From Microcaldota archaeon (GTDB taxonomy: Archaea; Micrarchaeota; Micrarchaeia; Burarchaeales; JACQQB01): a stretch of DNA of 8,374 bases. Within the stretch, counting starts at the first letter, position 1, and each line of letters begins with the position of its first letter. The notes below the pieces were generated by a model. The model worked only from the letters and a program-made list of their open reading frames with translations. It searched no databases and was not told the origin of the DNA. The DNA lies in assembly GCA_016207225.1 (NCBI GenBank), contig JACQQB010000140.1, positions 1 to 8,374 on the forward strand. The letters are read 5' to 3'. A program made the position numbers and the translations under genes. Below are positions 1 through 6,554 of the stretch, in pieces.

Positions 1-899
1 CCCCTGAAGACAAAATAAAAAGCTTTGAAAAAAGAGCAGATGGTGCAATACGAATAACTGATTGCTATCCAAAAAGTTGTCAGAATCCAGTTTTCTCACC
101 TGATAGCAAAGAAATATTGTTAACAAGATTTTTGAATGGTTATAATAGAGGACCTTCAGAGCTGGTAAGGATAAATCTTAGAACTGGGGAAGAAAAGATA
201 ATCGTGAAAGCATACGGAGATGCTGTTAACGTCCCTTATGGTAGTTGGATAGATAATAAAATTACATTTTCTTCTGATATTAATGGGAAAGAACAGATAT
301 TTATCGCAAATGGAGATGGAAGCAATATAACTCAAATAACCAATGATAGTGAAAATGACTTTATAGAACCGGTTTTTAATCCAAGAGACACGGGCAAAAT
401 ACTTTTTGAGGTGTACATACCTGATAGTGGCACACACCATATTAAATTATTAGAAGTAAGCACGAGTGGAGACGTCTATTTAACTGATGATTCAGGGTAT
501 GATGATAGATTACCAAGTTGGTCTCCGGATGGTAAACAGATAGCATGGCAAAGATCAGAGATTGATAAGGATAGTTGGAGTATATTTGTAGCAGAGATAA
601 TCTTAGAGCCAGAAGTGAAATTATTAAACATTAGGAATATTTCAAGAGGACCTTCAGATACAGATAATTCTTGGGGATATGCTGGGGAGTATATACTATC
701 TTCATCTCTAGGAGATGGAAAAACACCAAATATTTTTACTTTTTCTTTAGATGGAAAACGCACTAGAATAACAAAATCTGAAAAAGAGGATGGTGCACCA
801 TCTCAGTCTCAGGATAAAAAATTAATTGCTTTTGAATCCCATGTTAATGATGAATTTTCATCTTCGGAATTATGGATAATAGAATTAGAGGATAGCTAA
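1..899 (+). CDS. TolB/PD40-type beta-propeller protein, 3' part (5' end outside window)
   Basis: The frame is open from base 3 to the TAA at 897-899 without a start that must be used, so the gene begins left of the window. A TTG at 117 is not a credible start because the frame upstream continues the same repeat family. The visible protein of about 298 residues contains PD40/WD40-like blade motifs: NPVFSPDSKEILLTRF near the left edge, a clear LPSWSPDGKQIAWQR in the middle, and degenerate copies such as EPVFNPRDTGKILFEV and APSQSQDKKLIAFES at the end. This pattern is known from TolB-like six-bladed propellers, which usually bind proteins or ligands outside the cytoplasm. No signal peptide or membrane segment can be judged because the N-terminus is missing, and the C-terminus (ELWIIELEDS) has no anchor. 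The function is unknown. It lies 53 nt before a second, unrelated propeller gene on the same strand, which hints at a shared surface role. Confidence 0.85.
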   Translation, partial: PEDKIKSFEKRADGAIRITDCYPKSCQNPVFSPDSKEILLTRFLNGYNRGPSELVRINLRTGEEKIIVKAYGDAVNVPYGSWIDNKITFSSDINGKEQIFIANGDGSNITQITNDSENDFIEPVFNPRDTGKILFEVYIPDSGTHHIKLLEVSTSGDVYLTDDSGYDDRLPSWSPDGKQIAWQRSEIDKDSWSIFVAEIILEPEVKLLNIRNISRGPSDTDNSWGYAGEYILSSSLGDGKTPNIFTFSLDGKRTRITKSEKEDGAPSQSQDKKLIAFESHVNDEFSSSELWIIELEDS

Positions 900-922
900 C
901 CAACAGGTTTCATAGTGAATAA

Positions 923-934
923 ACTTTTAAAAGT
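923..934 (+). promoter_or_regulatory. TATA-like box in a 12-bp palindrome, promoter of the PQQ-propeller gene
   Basis: ACTTTTAAAAGT is a perfect 12-bp palindrome with the core TTTTAAAA. It ends about 19 nt before the ATG at 953, so a start of transcription 22-27 nt downstream of the box would give a nearly leaderless mRNA. This fits the lack of a Shine-Dalgarno sequence before that ATG. The promoter role is inferred from sequence and spacing only. Confidence 0.5.
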
Positions 935-952
935 GAATAGGGTATACATATC

Positions 953-2596
953 ATGCGATTGCATTTTTTATTTCTTGTCTTGCTGATAAGCGGAATCGTT
1001 AGTTCCGCATCTATAAAGTGGAGTTTTGAGACCAATGGCACCATAGATTCATCTCCTGCTAGGGCTTTCGGCTTGATTTATGCTTCTTCTTCAGATGGAA
1101 AATTGTATGCTGTTAATGAGAATACTGGCCAGTTGAGGTGGAGCTTTGCTACCAAAGGACCGATCTATGGCTCTTCCCCTGTCCTTAAGGGAAATGCAGT
1201 CTATGTTGGCTCTACTGATGGCAATTTGTATTCAGTGGATGCAAACACAGGTAAAGAAAAGTGGAAGTTTAAAACCAATGGTTCTATCTGGGGCTCTTCC
1301 CCGACTCTGAGAGGGAATATTATTTACATAGGTTCCACTGACGGGAATGTTTATGCTGTGAATGCAGATACTGGGAATGAAGTATGGAGGTTTGCAACAA
1401 AAGGCAAGGTTTACAGCACACCCTATTTCAGCAATCTTGTTGTTTATTTTGGCTCAGCAGATGGAAACCTGTATGCAGTTGATTCAAACACAGGGAGGGT
1501 AAAATGGAGTGCTGCTACTGATAGTTCTATTTGGACTTCATCACCTGTTGTGGATGAAAGGGGTAATGTTTACATAGGTGCAATAGATGGTAGATTGTAT
1601 GCGTTTGACAGCAGGACTGGTGCAAGGAAATGGACATTTGAGACTAGTGGCTGGATATTGTCTACTCCAATAGTTGTGAACGAGGTCATTTATTTTGGGT
1701 CAAATGACAAGAACGTTTATGCAGTTGATTCCAATGGGAATTTGAAATGGAAATTTAAGGCGGACGGAGAGATACAAGGTTCTTTTACATACACAATAAT
1801 TCCTTCAGGCACCAGAGTGATATATTTTGGCTCTAATGACAAGAATGTTTATGGAATAAATGACAATGGAGAACTTTTATGGAAAAAGGAATTGGGCTCA
1901 TGGGTACATTCCACTCCTTTGGTTATAGAAAATCGGCTGTTTGTCGGTTCCTATGACAATAAGCTATACTCACTATCCACATTGTCATGCACATTGCTTT
2001 CTCCGCAGCCAGGCACAGATGTCTATGACACCATAAGCATTACAGGTACTGCCTTTGCAGACAAGGGTGTAAGAAGTGTTAAGTTGAGAGTTGGGGAGAC
2101 AGGTGTTTTTGAGGATGTTGCAGGTAGCCCTGAAAACTGGGCCTATGAGCTGATCGCCACAAACATAGAGCCAGGGGAGTTTAATGTTTATTGCAAAGCA
2201 TCTGATATTACCGGAGATGAGGAGGTAGAACCTTACGAAAGCCTGGCCTTATTCAAAGCAAGAGGAAATAGGGTGATGAACGTAACTGCTCCAAGAGAAG
2301 TTGGCATAGGGCAAACTTTTGAAGTTAGGACAATTTTTGAAGGCAAGCCATTGCAGAATGTCAAAGTAGTGGTAGAAGGCAAGGATTATGAAACAAACTT
2401 GAACGGTAGCCTGAGACTGTCATTCCAAAAAGAAGGGGAAAAAAGATTGAATTTTTTCAAGGGTGGCTTCCAGGACACAGTTACAGTTGTAGTCGTGAGG
2501 CAGGACAACACGATGCTCTATGTGGTGTTAGGCGTAAGCTTAATCGTTGGCCTCCTGATAATCATATTCTTGGTTAGGAGATTCTTCAAGAGATAG
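953..2596 (+). CDS. Secreted, membrane-anchored PQQ-type beta-propeller protein with Ig-like C-terminal domains
   Basis: This 547-residue protein starts with a signal peptide (residues 1 to about 19, hydrophobic core FLFLVLLISGIV). Eight tryptophan-docking repeats follow at residues 22 to about 345. Each reads roughly W-[SK]-F-x-T-x-G-x-I-x-S-S then V-Y-x-G-S-x-D-G-x-L-Y-A-V-[DN]-x-[ND]-T-G, as in eight-bladed PQQ-type (BamB/quinoprotein-like) propellers. No PQQ-dehydrogenase catalytic domain is seen, so the blades probably act as a binding scaffold. Residues from about 346 to 440 look like an Ig-like bacterial-surface domain (SPQPGTDVYDTISITGTA), and about 445-515 like a second small beta domain. 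A transmembrane helix (about 521-541, LYVVLGVSLIVGLLIIIFLV) and a basic tail RRFFKR anchor it, leaving the propeller outside. The ATG at 953 was chosen because it gives the signal peptide directly; it has no Shine-Dalgarno and may be leaderless. The ligand is unknown. Confidence 0.9.
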   Translation: MRLHFLFLVLLISGIVSSASIKWSFETNGTIDSSPARAFGLIYASSSDGKLYAVNENTGQLRWSFATKGPIYGSSPVLKGNAVYVGSTDGNLYSVDANTGKEKWKFKTNGSIWGSSPTLRGNIIYIGSTDGNVYAVNADTGNEVWRFATKGKVYSTPYFSNLVVYFGSADGNLYAVDSNTGRVKWSAATDSSIWTSSPVVDERGNVYIGAIDGRLYAFDSRTGARKWTFETSGWILSTPIVVNEVIYFGSNDKNVYAVDSNGNLKWKFKADGEIQGSFTYTIIPSGTRVIYFGSNDKNVYGINDNGELLWKKELGSWVHSTPLVIENRLFVGSYDNKLYSLSTLSCTLLSPQPGTDVYDTISITGTAFADKGVRSVKLRVGETGVFEDVAGSPENWAYELIATNIEPGEFNVYCKASDITGDEEVEPYESLALFKARGNRVMNVTAPREVGIGQTFEVRTIFEGKPLQNVKVVVEGKDYETNLNGSLRLSFQKEGEKRLNFFKGGFQDTVTVVVVRQDNTMLYVVLGVSLIVGLLIIIFLVRRFFKR

Positions 2597-2604
2597 GTTT
2601 AAAA
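2597..2604 (+). promoter_or_regulatory. TATA-like box of the uL1-uL10-L12 operon
   Basis: GTTTAAAA lies directly after the stop codon of the PQQ-propeller gene and about 68 nt before the uL1 ATG at 2672. A start about 25 nt downstream (near 2628) would leave a leader of about 45 nt that contains the palindrome at 2647-2661. The match to the archaeal box A and the position before a ribosomal operon support it; there is no direct evidence. Confidence 0.5.
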
Positions 2605-2646
2605 GAATTTATGTTGAAAATAAGTATACTCATTTTCCCGCTATTA

Positions 2647-2661
2647 ACCACTTAAAGTGGT
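2647..2661 (+). promoter_or_regulatory. 15-nt palindrome in the leader of the uL1 operon
   Basis: ACCACTTAAAGTGGT consists of two perfect 7-bp arms around a single central A and ends 10 nt before the uL1 ATG. As DNA it could be a dimeric repressor site. As RNA it could form a 6-bp hairpin with a UAA loop abutting the weak ribosome binding region (TAGGGA, 2661-2666). Its regulatory role is inferred. Confidence 0.45.
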
Positions 2662-2671
2662 AGGGATACGT

Positions 2672-3307
2672 ATGAATAAAGAGAAACTGATAACCTCATT
2701 GAACACCATACTTCAGGATAAGGGGAAGCGCAAGTTTTCCCAAAGTGTAGAATTGATACTGAATTTTAGGGGAATTGACTTTTCAAAGCCGAATAGCAGA
2801 TTGAACCTAGAGGTACTTTTGCCAAAGGGTAAGGGCAAGGCAGTGAGGATAGGTGTGTTTGCAGATGGGCAAGCAGCTTTGGATGCAAGGAACAACGGGG
2901 CAGATGTTATTTTTAGCACTGAGGATGTAGCAAAGTTAGCTGCGGATAGGCCAAGGCTTAAGAAATTGCTATTAGACCATGAGTTTTTAGCCCAGCCGAG
3001 TTTAATGATGGTAGTAGGTAAGCAGATGGGTCAGGTATTGGGCACTAAGGATAGGTTGCCAAGACCGATAGTTGGTATGGCCATGAAGGATTTGATGGAG
3101 AGGGCAAAGAGAACGATAAAACTTAAGAGTAAGGGCAAGTACTTGCCAGTAGCTCAATGTTTAGTAGGAACAGAGAAGATGGAAGTGAATGATTTGGCGG
3201 ATAACGTTGAAGCAGTTGTAGATGCCGTTAAGAACAAGGTTGGAGAGCAAAGTATCAAGTCTGCTTATGTTAAGCTCACGATGGGCAAACCTGTAAAAAT
3301 ACTTTAA
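2672..3307 (+). CDS. rpl1: Ribosomal protein uL1 (L1)
   Basis: The 211-residue product is a full-length archaeal uL1, which forms the L1 stalk of the large subunit, binds 23S rRNA helices 76-78 and helps release E-site tRNA. Family signatures are KFSQSVELILNFRGIDF (about 20-36), VLLPKGKGKAVRIGVFADG (about 44-62), the middle domain with ADVIFSTEDVAKLA and FLAQPSLMMVVGKQMGQVLGTKDRLPRPI, and the C-terminal return to domain I with VNDLADNVEAVVDAV and IKSAYVKLTMGKPVKIL. ATG 2672 was preferred to GTG 2657 because it gives the usual short N-terminus and because GTG 2657 lies inside the leader palindrome. It heads an operon with uL10 and L12. The uL11 gene, often placed before uL1 in archaea, is not here. 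In Methanococcus this operon is repressed by L1 binding its own mRNA; a hairpin at 2723-2741 lies in the comparable coding region. Confidence 0.96.
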   Translation: MNKEKLITSLNTILQDKGKRKFSQSVELILNFRGIDFSKPNSRLNLEVLLPKGKGKAVRIGVFADGQAALDARNNGADVIFSTEDVAKLAADRPRLKKLLLDHEFLAQPSLMMVVGKQMGQVLGTKDRLPRPIVGMAMKDLMERAKRTIKLKSKGKYLPVAQCLVGTEKMEVNDLADNVEAVVDAVKNKVGEQSIKSAYVKLTMGKPVKIL

Positions 3308-3317
3308 TGTGAGAAAA

Positions 3318-4169
3318 ATGAAAGCGCAAAAGCTCAATAACAAGCAAAAGAAAGAGAAGGTTGTAGATAGAATTAAGAAGCTCTTTAAAGAGTCAAAGGT
3401 AGTTGGCATAGTGGATTTGCGTAATTTGCCAGACAGGGAATTGCAGACCATGAAAAAGAAGTTGAGGGACAAGGCTACCTTCATAGTTGCCAAGCACTCG
3501 TTGATAACTAAAGCGTTTGAGGGGGATAAGAAAGGGACAGAGTTATTCAAGCAGGTTCAGGGTCCTTCATGTTTAATATTTTCCTCAATGGATCCATTCC
3601 AGATTTTTAGATTTTTCAAGCAAAATAAAGGAAAGGCAGCTGCAAAGCCTGGGCAGATAGCACCTTTTGACATTGTTGTTCCTGCAGGAGAAACATCTTT
3701 GCCGCCAGGACCTGTTTTGACTGAGTTGAAGCAGGCAGGGATAGATGCAAGGATTCAGGGTGGAAAGGTAGTTGTAGGCAAGGATTCGACAGTCGTAAAG
3801 GGAGGGGCAAAGATAACTGACCCAGTAGCCAAAGGATTGCAAAAATTAGGCATAGAGCCTTTTGAGGTTGGACTGACGCTGTTGGCAGCTGTTGAGGCTG
3901 GAACCGTCTATATACGCGAAGTTTTGGATGTTGATGAAACACAGCTGATGAAAGATTTTGCTTCTGCAGCAGCAAGAGCCATGGCATTGTCAATCGGCAC
4001 TGGTTACCCGACTAAAGAGAATATAAAGATGTTATTACAAAAAGCTGTTAGGGATGGTAGGGGTTTAGCGATTGGTGCTAATGTTTATGAAAAAGAAGTC
4101 ATAGACATAATATTGGCAAAGGCATTTGCAAACGCCAATGCATTAAATTCGAAGGTCAAAACAGAATAA
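3318..4169 (+). CDS. rpl10: Ribosomal protein uL10 (L10, archaeal P0) without the usual acidic tail
   Basis: This protein of 283 residues is the archaeal P0-type base of the GTPase stalk: it binds 23S rRNA with its N-terminal domain and L12 dimers with its C-terminal helices. Visible family features are the N-terminal RNA-binding domain ([26 protein letters not shown]), the archaeal/eukaryotic insert with [53 protein letters not shown] and the L12-binding helical spine from about residue 210 onward. ATG 3318 was preferred over GTG 3309 because GTGA at 3309-3312 is a ribosome binding site 5 nt before it. It follows uL1 after 10 nt and its stop is 20 nt before the L12 start. Oddly, it ends in [10 protein letters not shown]. 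The long charged hinge and the terminal GLxxLFG-like motif that archaeal L10 usually shares with L12 are absent. Confidence 0.95.
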   Translation: MKAQKLNNKQKKEKVVDRIKKLFKESKVVGIVDLRNLPDRELQTMKKKLRDKATFIVAKHSLITKAFEGDKKGTELFKQVQGPSCLIFSSMDPFQIFRFFKQNKGKAAAKPGQIAPFDIVVPAGETSLPPGPVLTELKQAGIDARIQGGKVVVGKDSTVVKGGAKITDPVAKGLQKLGIEPFEVGLTLLAAVEAGTVYIREVLDVDETQLMKDFASAAARAMALSIGTGYPTKENIKMLLQKAVRDGRGLAIGANVYEKEVIDIILAKAFANANALNSKVKTE

Positions 4170-4189
4170 TGTTAACTTGGAGGGATAGT

Positions 4190-4498
4190 ATGGAATATGT
4201 GTATGCAGCCCTGTTGCTTCACCAGGCAAAGAAGGACATAACAGAAGATGGTGTAATTGGTGTAATTAAGGCAGCAGGTTTGCAGGCGGACAACGCAAAA
4301 GCAAAAGCATTGGTCAGCTCATTGCAAGGAGTCAACATTGAAGAAGCAATAAAGAGCGCAGCCATGCCGGTAGCAGTAGCAGCACCACAAGCAGCTCAGG
4401 CAGGAGCACACGCAGGTGGCGCAGCAAAGGAAGAGAAGAAGGAAGAAAAGAAAACCGAAGAAGAGGCACAGGCAGGTTTAGCAAGCTTATTTGGCTAA
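4190..4498 (+). CDS. rpl12: Ribosomal protein L12 (archaeal P1-type stalk protein)
   Basis: This protein of 102 residues is the archaeal stalk protein that binds uL10 as dimers and recruits translation GTPases. The N-terminal dimerization helices begin [17 protein letters not shown] and continue through [36 protein letters not shown], followed by an Ala/Gly-rich hinge (about 65-83), a Lys/Glu-rich charged segment and the conserved factor-binding end GLASLFG. ATG 4190 was chosen because it gives the canonical [11 protein letters not shown] start and has GGAGGG (4179-4184) 5 nt upstream. ATG 4169 would add seven atypical residues. Third gene of the uL1-uL10-L12 operon. Since uL10 here lacks its own tail, the factor-binding motif is supplied only by L12 copies. 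Confidence 0.97.
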   Translation: MEYVYAALLLHQAKKDITEDGVIGVIKAAGLQADNAKAKALVSSLQGVNIEEAIKSAAMPVAVAAPQAAQAGAHAGGAAKEEKKEEKKTEEEAQAGLASLFG

Positions 4499-4501
4499 GC
4501 C

Positions 4502-5017
4502 ATGGAACTTACAATCGTAGCAATTAACTGTGACCTTCCGTTCTTTGAATACTTAAAGCGTGAGCTAGAAGAGAATTTGAAGGCTAGAATTACTTTAAGG
4601 AGCATAAACTTACCCCTACAAGCGTATAGTGAGGAGCGAAAGCAGTTTGATGCTAAAAAACTGCTCGATACACTACTCCTTCTGATGATGACTGAGACAG
4701 GCGGGAGAACCGTAGGGATAACCGAGAAGGACATATATTTTGACGGAATGAACTTTATCTTCGGCATGGGGAACCTGGGTGGAAGACATTGTATTATCTC
4801 AACTGCTAGGTTAAACCCCGCTTTTTATGGCCAGAAGGATGATGAGAAATTTAAGAAAAGGCTTTTGAAGGAAGTTTACCATGAGCTGGGGCATACGATG
4901 GGCCTGATGCATTGTAAGGAAAAGAATTGTGTTATGTCCTTTTCCAATTCATTGGATGAAGTAGATAGTAAGGGAAAGGATTATTGTCCTAATTGTAATG
5001 AGAAAGGAAAAAAATAA
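4502..5017 (+). CDS. amzA: Archaemetzincin, zinc-dependent peptidase
   Basis: This 171-residue protein has the complete archaemetzincin signature: H127-E-L-G-H131-T-M-G134-L-M-H137 as the catalytic zinc site with Glu128 as base, then C138-x4-C143-V-M145 and C162-P-N-C165, the second, structural zinc site of this family. M145 is the Met-turn. The upstream FGMGNLGGRHCIISTARLNP segment (about 87-106) is also typical. Length and cytoplasmic nature (no signal peptide) match archaeal AmzA, whose physiological substrate is not known. The ATG lies 3 nt after the L12 stop with no clear ribosome binding site, so translation is probably coupled to L12 and the gene is the last of the stalk operon. A-rich sequence overlaps its stop codon. 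Confidence 0.95.
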   Translation: MELTIVAINCDLPFFEYLKRELEENLKARITLRSINLPLQAYSEERKQFDAKKLLDTLLLLMMTETGGRTVGITEKDIYFDGMNFIFGMGNLGGRHCIISTARLNPAFYGQKDDEKFKKRLLKEVYHELGHTMGLMHCKEKNCVMSFSNSLDEVDSKGKDYCPNCNEKGKK

Positions 5018-5029
5018 AAAAGAAAAAAA
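5008..5029 (-). terminator. Oligo-T terminator of the small two-repeat gene
   Basis: Read on the minus strand, just behind the stop codon at 5040-5038, are three T runs of 7, 6 and 7 bases separated by single bases. Intrinsic archaeal termination depends on such U-runs. On the plus strand the same tract is A-rich and encodes the lysine end of archaemetzincin, so it does not terminate that operon. Confidence 0.6.
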
Positions 5030-5037
5030 GAGAGAAC

Positions 5038-5253
5038 TTAAGCGTTCTTCATTTTAGCTCTTGCTACATATCCTTGCTTGTCAATATAATACATGTAACC
5101 AGAATCTTTTCTGATTTGTTCAGTTCCTACTTTTTTCTTGCTTCCACCTTTTGTTCTTTTCATTGGGGCTCTCCATACATAGCCATCTTTTCCTATAAAA
5201 TAGAGATAACCTGCTTCACGTTCTACTTTTTCTTTTCCAATTCTTTCACCCAT
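5038..5253 (-). CDS. Small basic protein with two 28-residue GYxYxI...GYVxRAxMK repeats, function unknown
   Basis: The 71-residue product holds two copies of one unit, residues 6-33 and 43-70, with 14 of 28 positions identical. The shared pattern is G-x-E-x(6)-G-Y-x-Y-x-I-x-K-x-G-Y-V-x-R-A-x-M-K. A Lys/Gly linker (TKGGSKKK) separates them. Each unit would fit a beta-hairpin with exposed Tyr and basic residues, which could suit nucleic-acid or polyanion binding, but this is only inference. No signal peptide, cysteine or membrane segment is present. ATG 5253 was chosen over ATG 5271 because GAGGTG (5266-5261) is a strong ribosome binding site in front of it and the predicted transcript starts after 5271. 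It has its own promoter and terminator and is convergent with the archaemetzincin gene. I recall similar short proteins in DPANN genomes but know no named family. Confidence 0.75.
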   Translation of the reverse strand: MGERIGKEKVEREAGYLYFIGKDGYVWRAPMKRTKGGSKKKVGTEQIRKDSGYMYYIDKQGYVARAKMKNA

Positions 5254-5282
5254 TAAATCCACCTCGTACATATTTTCTACGA

Positions 5283-5296
5283 TAAGTATTTATTCC
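5283..5296 (-). promoter_or_regulatory. BRE/TATA promoter of the small two-repeat gene
   Basis: Read on the minus strand this is GGAATAAATACTTA, a purine-rich BRE followed by a TATA-like box. A start about 25 nt downstream falls near 5262-5266, leaving a very short leader with the GAGGTG ribosome binding site at its 5' end before ATG 5253. Confidence 0.5.
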
Positions 5297-5329
5297 TTTT
5301 CCTCGGCATTAAGGGATAATGTATAAAAC

Positions 5330-5338
5330 ATTTAAATA
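5330..5338 (+). promoter_or_regulatory. TATA-like box upstream of the Cys-repeat lipoprotein gene
   Basis: ATTTAAATA matches the archaeal box A well. A start 25-30 nt downstream would be near 5360-5365, ahead of the possible starts at 5379, 5382 and 5421. With the minus-strand box at 5283-5296 it makes the 5254-5420 spacer a divergent two-promoter region. Confidence 0.5.
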
Positions 5339-5420
5339 CTAGCCATTGCATTAGTAAGGATTAAAACTTGGGATTTTGATGATGACAAAGAGGTATTTCG
5401 GATTTAAGGATGAAGAGCCA

Positions 5421-6554
5421 ATGGGTCGGCTGAAAATCAAAGTTTTTCTAATTTTCATGATTGCAATCGGATTGTTCTTGTTTGCGTGTATTACACCACC
5501 GCCGAAAATAGTTGAGAATAAGACAAATGTGACAGTAACCCCAAATGTAACCGACATAATAGATAGGCCATGCTATGCTCTAGACAGTGCTGAAAAACAA
5601 GATGAATGCTATTTACAGGATGCTGAAAAAAATAGTAATGCAAGCGCATGCTTGGATATCCTGAATGCAGGTGTAAAGGACAGGTGCTTACTGCTGTATT
5701 ACCATAAAGATGTGGAGTTATGCCCGAAATTCAATGATTATGGACTGAAGGATTCTTGCTATGTTTTACATGCACAGCGTTTGAATGATTCAAAATATTG
5801 CAATTTAATCAGCGATAATGCAGCTAAAGTAGGTTGCAATGAGTTACTAAAACCAAAAGTAGTCGTACTTACAGTGGATGAGTTGTGTGCCGATTCAACA
5901 GATAAGGATGATTGTTATTTGGGTTATGCGGTTTTGGAAAAGAACGTGACTACTTGCAGTAAGGTTGAGAGTGAGACGATAGAGACTGCCTGTATAGGCA
6001 TAATAAACAATAATCCAACCCTTTGTGATAAGTTCAAGTATGGTGAAACCCAGAGCCTTTGTTATTTGACATATGCTCTAGAAACGAATAGTGTAGTTAC
6101 TTGTGCTTCAATCAATAGGACAGAGTACAAAAATTCTTGTTACCAAAAAATAGCAGTTTCAGACAGAAAACCAGAATATTGCCAATTTGCTGACCCCGAG
6201 ACAGCCAGGGATAAGTGTTACAGTGAAGTGGCATATGAGACGCTGAATGGGACAATTTGCACAAGTGTCAAGGCAGTAGATTCGAAAGCGGCTTGTTATA
6301 TATTCACGGCAAAGCTAGCATCTGACCCGAGGATTTGCAACGATATAGAGAGCTCAGGCTACAAGAATACGTGCTATTCAGGAGTCATAACATTAGGCGA
6401 GAATTTAACATACACTGGCTGCGATGGGATTACTTCAGATACGTGGCATGATAATTGTTACTATGAATTGGCAAGAAGAAGTAAGGATAGGAATTATTGC
6501 ATACCAATCTATGATCAACTATTAAAGGATAGATGCAGCAGTATAACTAATTAG
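5421..6554 (+). CDS. Secreted lipoprotein with about 13 disulfide-type 26-residue Cys repeats, function unknown
   Basis: From ATG 5421 the 377-residue protein begins with a lipoprotein signal peptide (MGRLKIK, hydrophobic stretch to residue 21) and the lipobox L20-F-A-C23, then a Pro/Thr/Asn-rich linker with several N-glycosylation sequons. The rest is a tandem repeat with cysteines alternating at C-x11-C and C-x13-C, a 26-residue period. The second Cys is usually followed by Tyr and, four residues after that Cys, by Ala (CYxxxA). I count 26 cysteines after the lipid-bearing one, an even number suited to 13 disulfides. The repeat resembles a two-helix solenoid unit stapled by cysteines; no known domain is recognised. 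In-frame TTG 5376 and ATGs 5379/5382 would add 13-15 residues before the signal peptide; 5421 was chosen as the cleanest signal-peptide start. Its stop overlaps the convergent rps2 stop by 8 nt. Confidence 0.82.
   Translation: MGRLKIKVFLIFMIAIGLFLFACITPPPKIVENKTNVTVTPNVTDIIDRPCYALDSAEKQDECYLQDAEKNSNASACLDILNAGVKDRCLLLYYHKDVELCPKFNDYGLKDSCYVLHAQRLNDSKYCNLISDNAAKVGCNELLKPKVVVLTVDELCADSTDKDDCYLGYAVLEKNVTTCSKVESETIETACIGIINNNPTLCDKFKYGETQSLCYLTYALETNSVVTCASINRTEYKNSCYQKIAVSDRKPEYCQFADPETARDKCYSEVAYETLNGTICTSVKAVDSKAACYIFTAKLASDPRICNDIESSGYKNTCYSGVITLGENLTYTGCDGITSDTWHDNCYYELARRSKDRNYCIPIYDQLLKDRCSSITN

Noticed and set aside
953..2000. Direct DNA repeats in the propeller gene as a mobile or CRISPR-like array
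   Set aside because: The repetition follows the roughly 40-residue PQQ blades at the protein level; the DNA copies are diverged and in frame.
2657..2671. GTG 2657 as uL1 start
   Set aside because: It adds five atypical residues, has no ribosome binding site and lies inside the leader palindrome.
3161..3993. Minus-strand open frames of 85-129 codons across uL1/uL10
   Set aside because: Shadow frames opposite well-supported ribosomal genes, with no family resemblance.
4169..4189. ATG 4169 as L12 start
   Set aside because: It overlaps the uL10 stop and adds seven residues before the canonical MEYVYAALL; the GGAGGG site serves ATG 4190.
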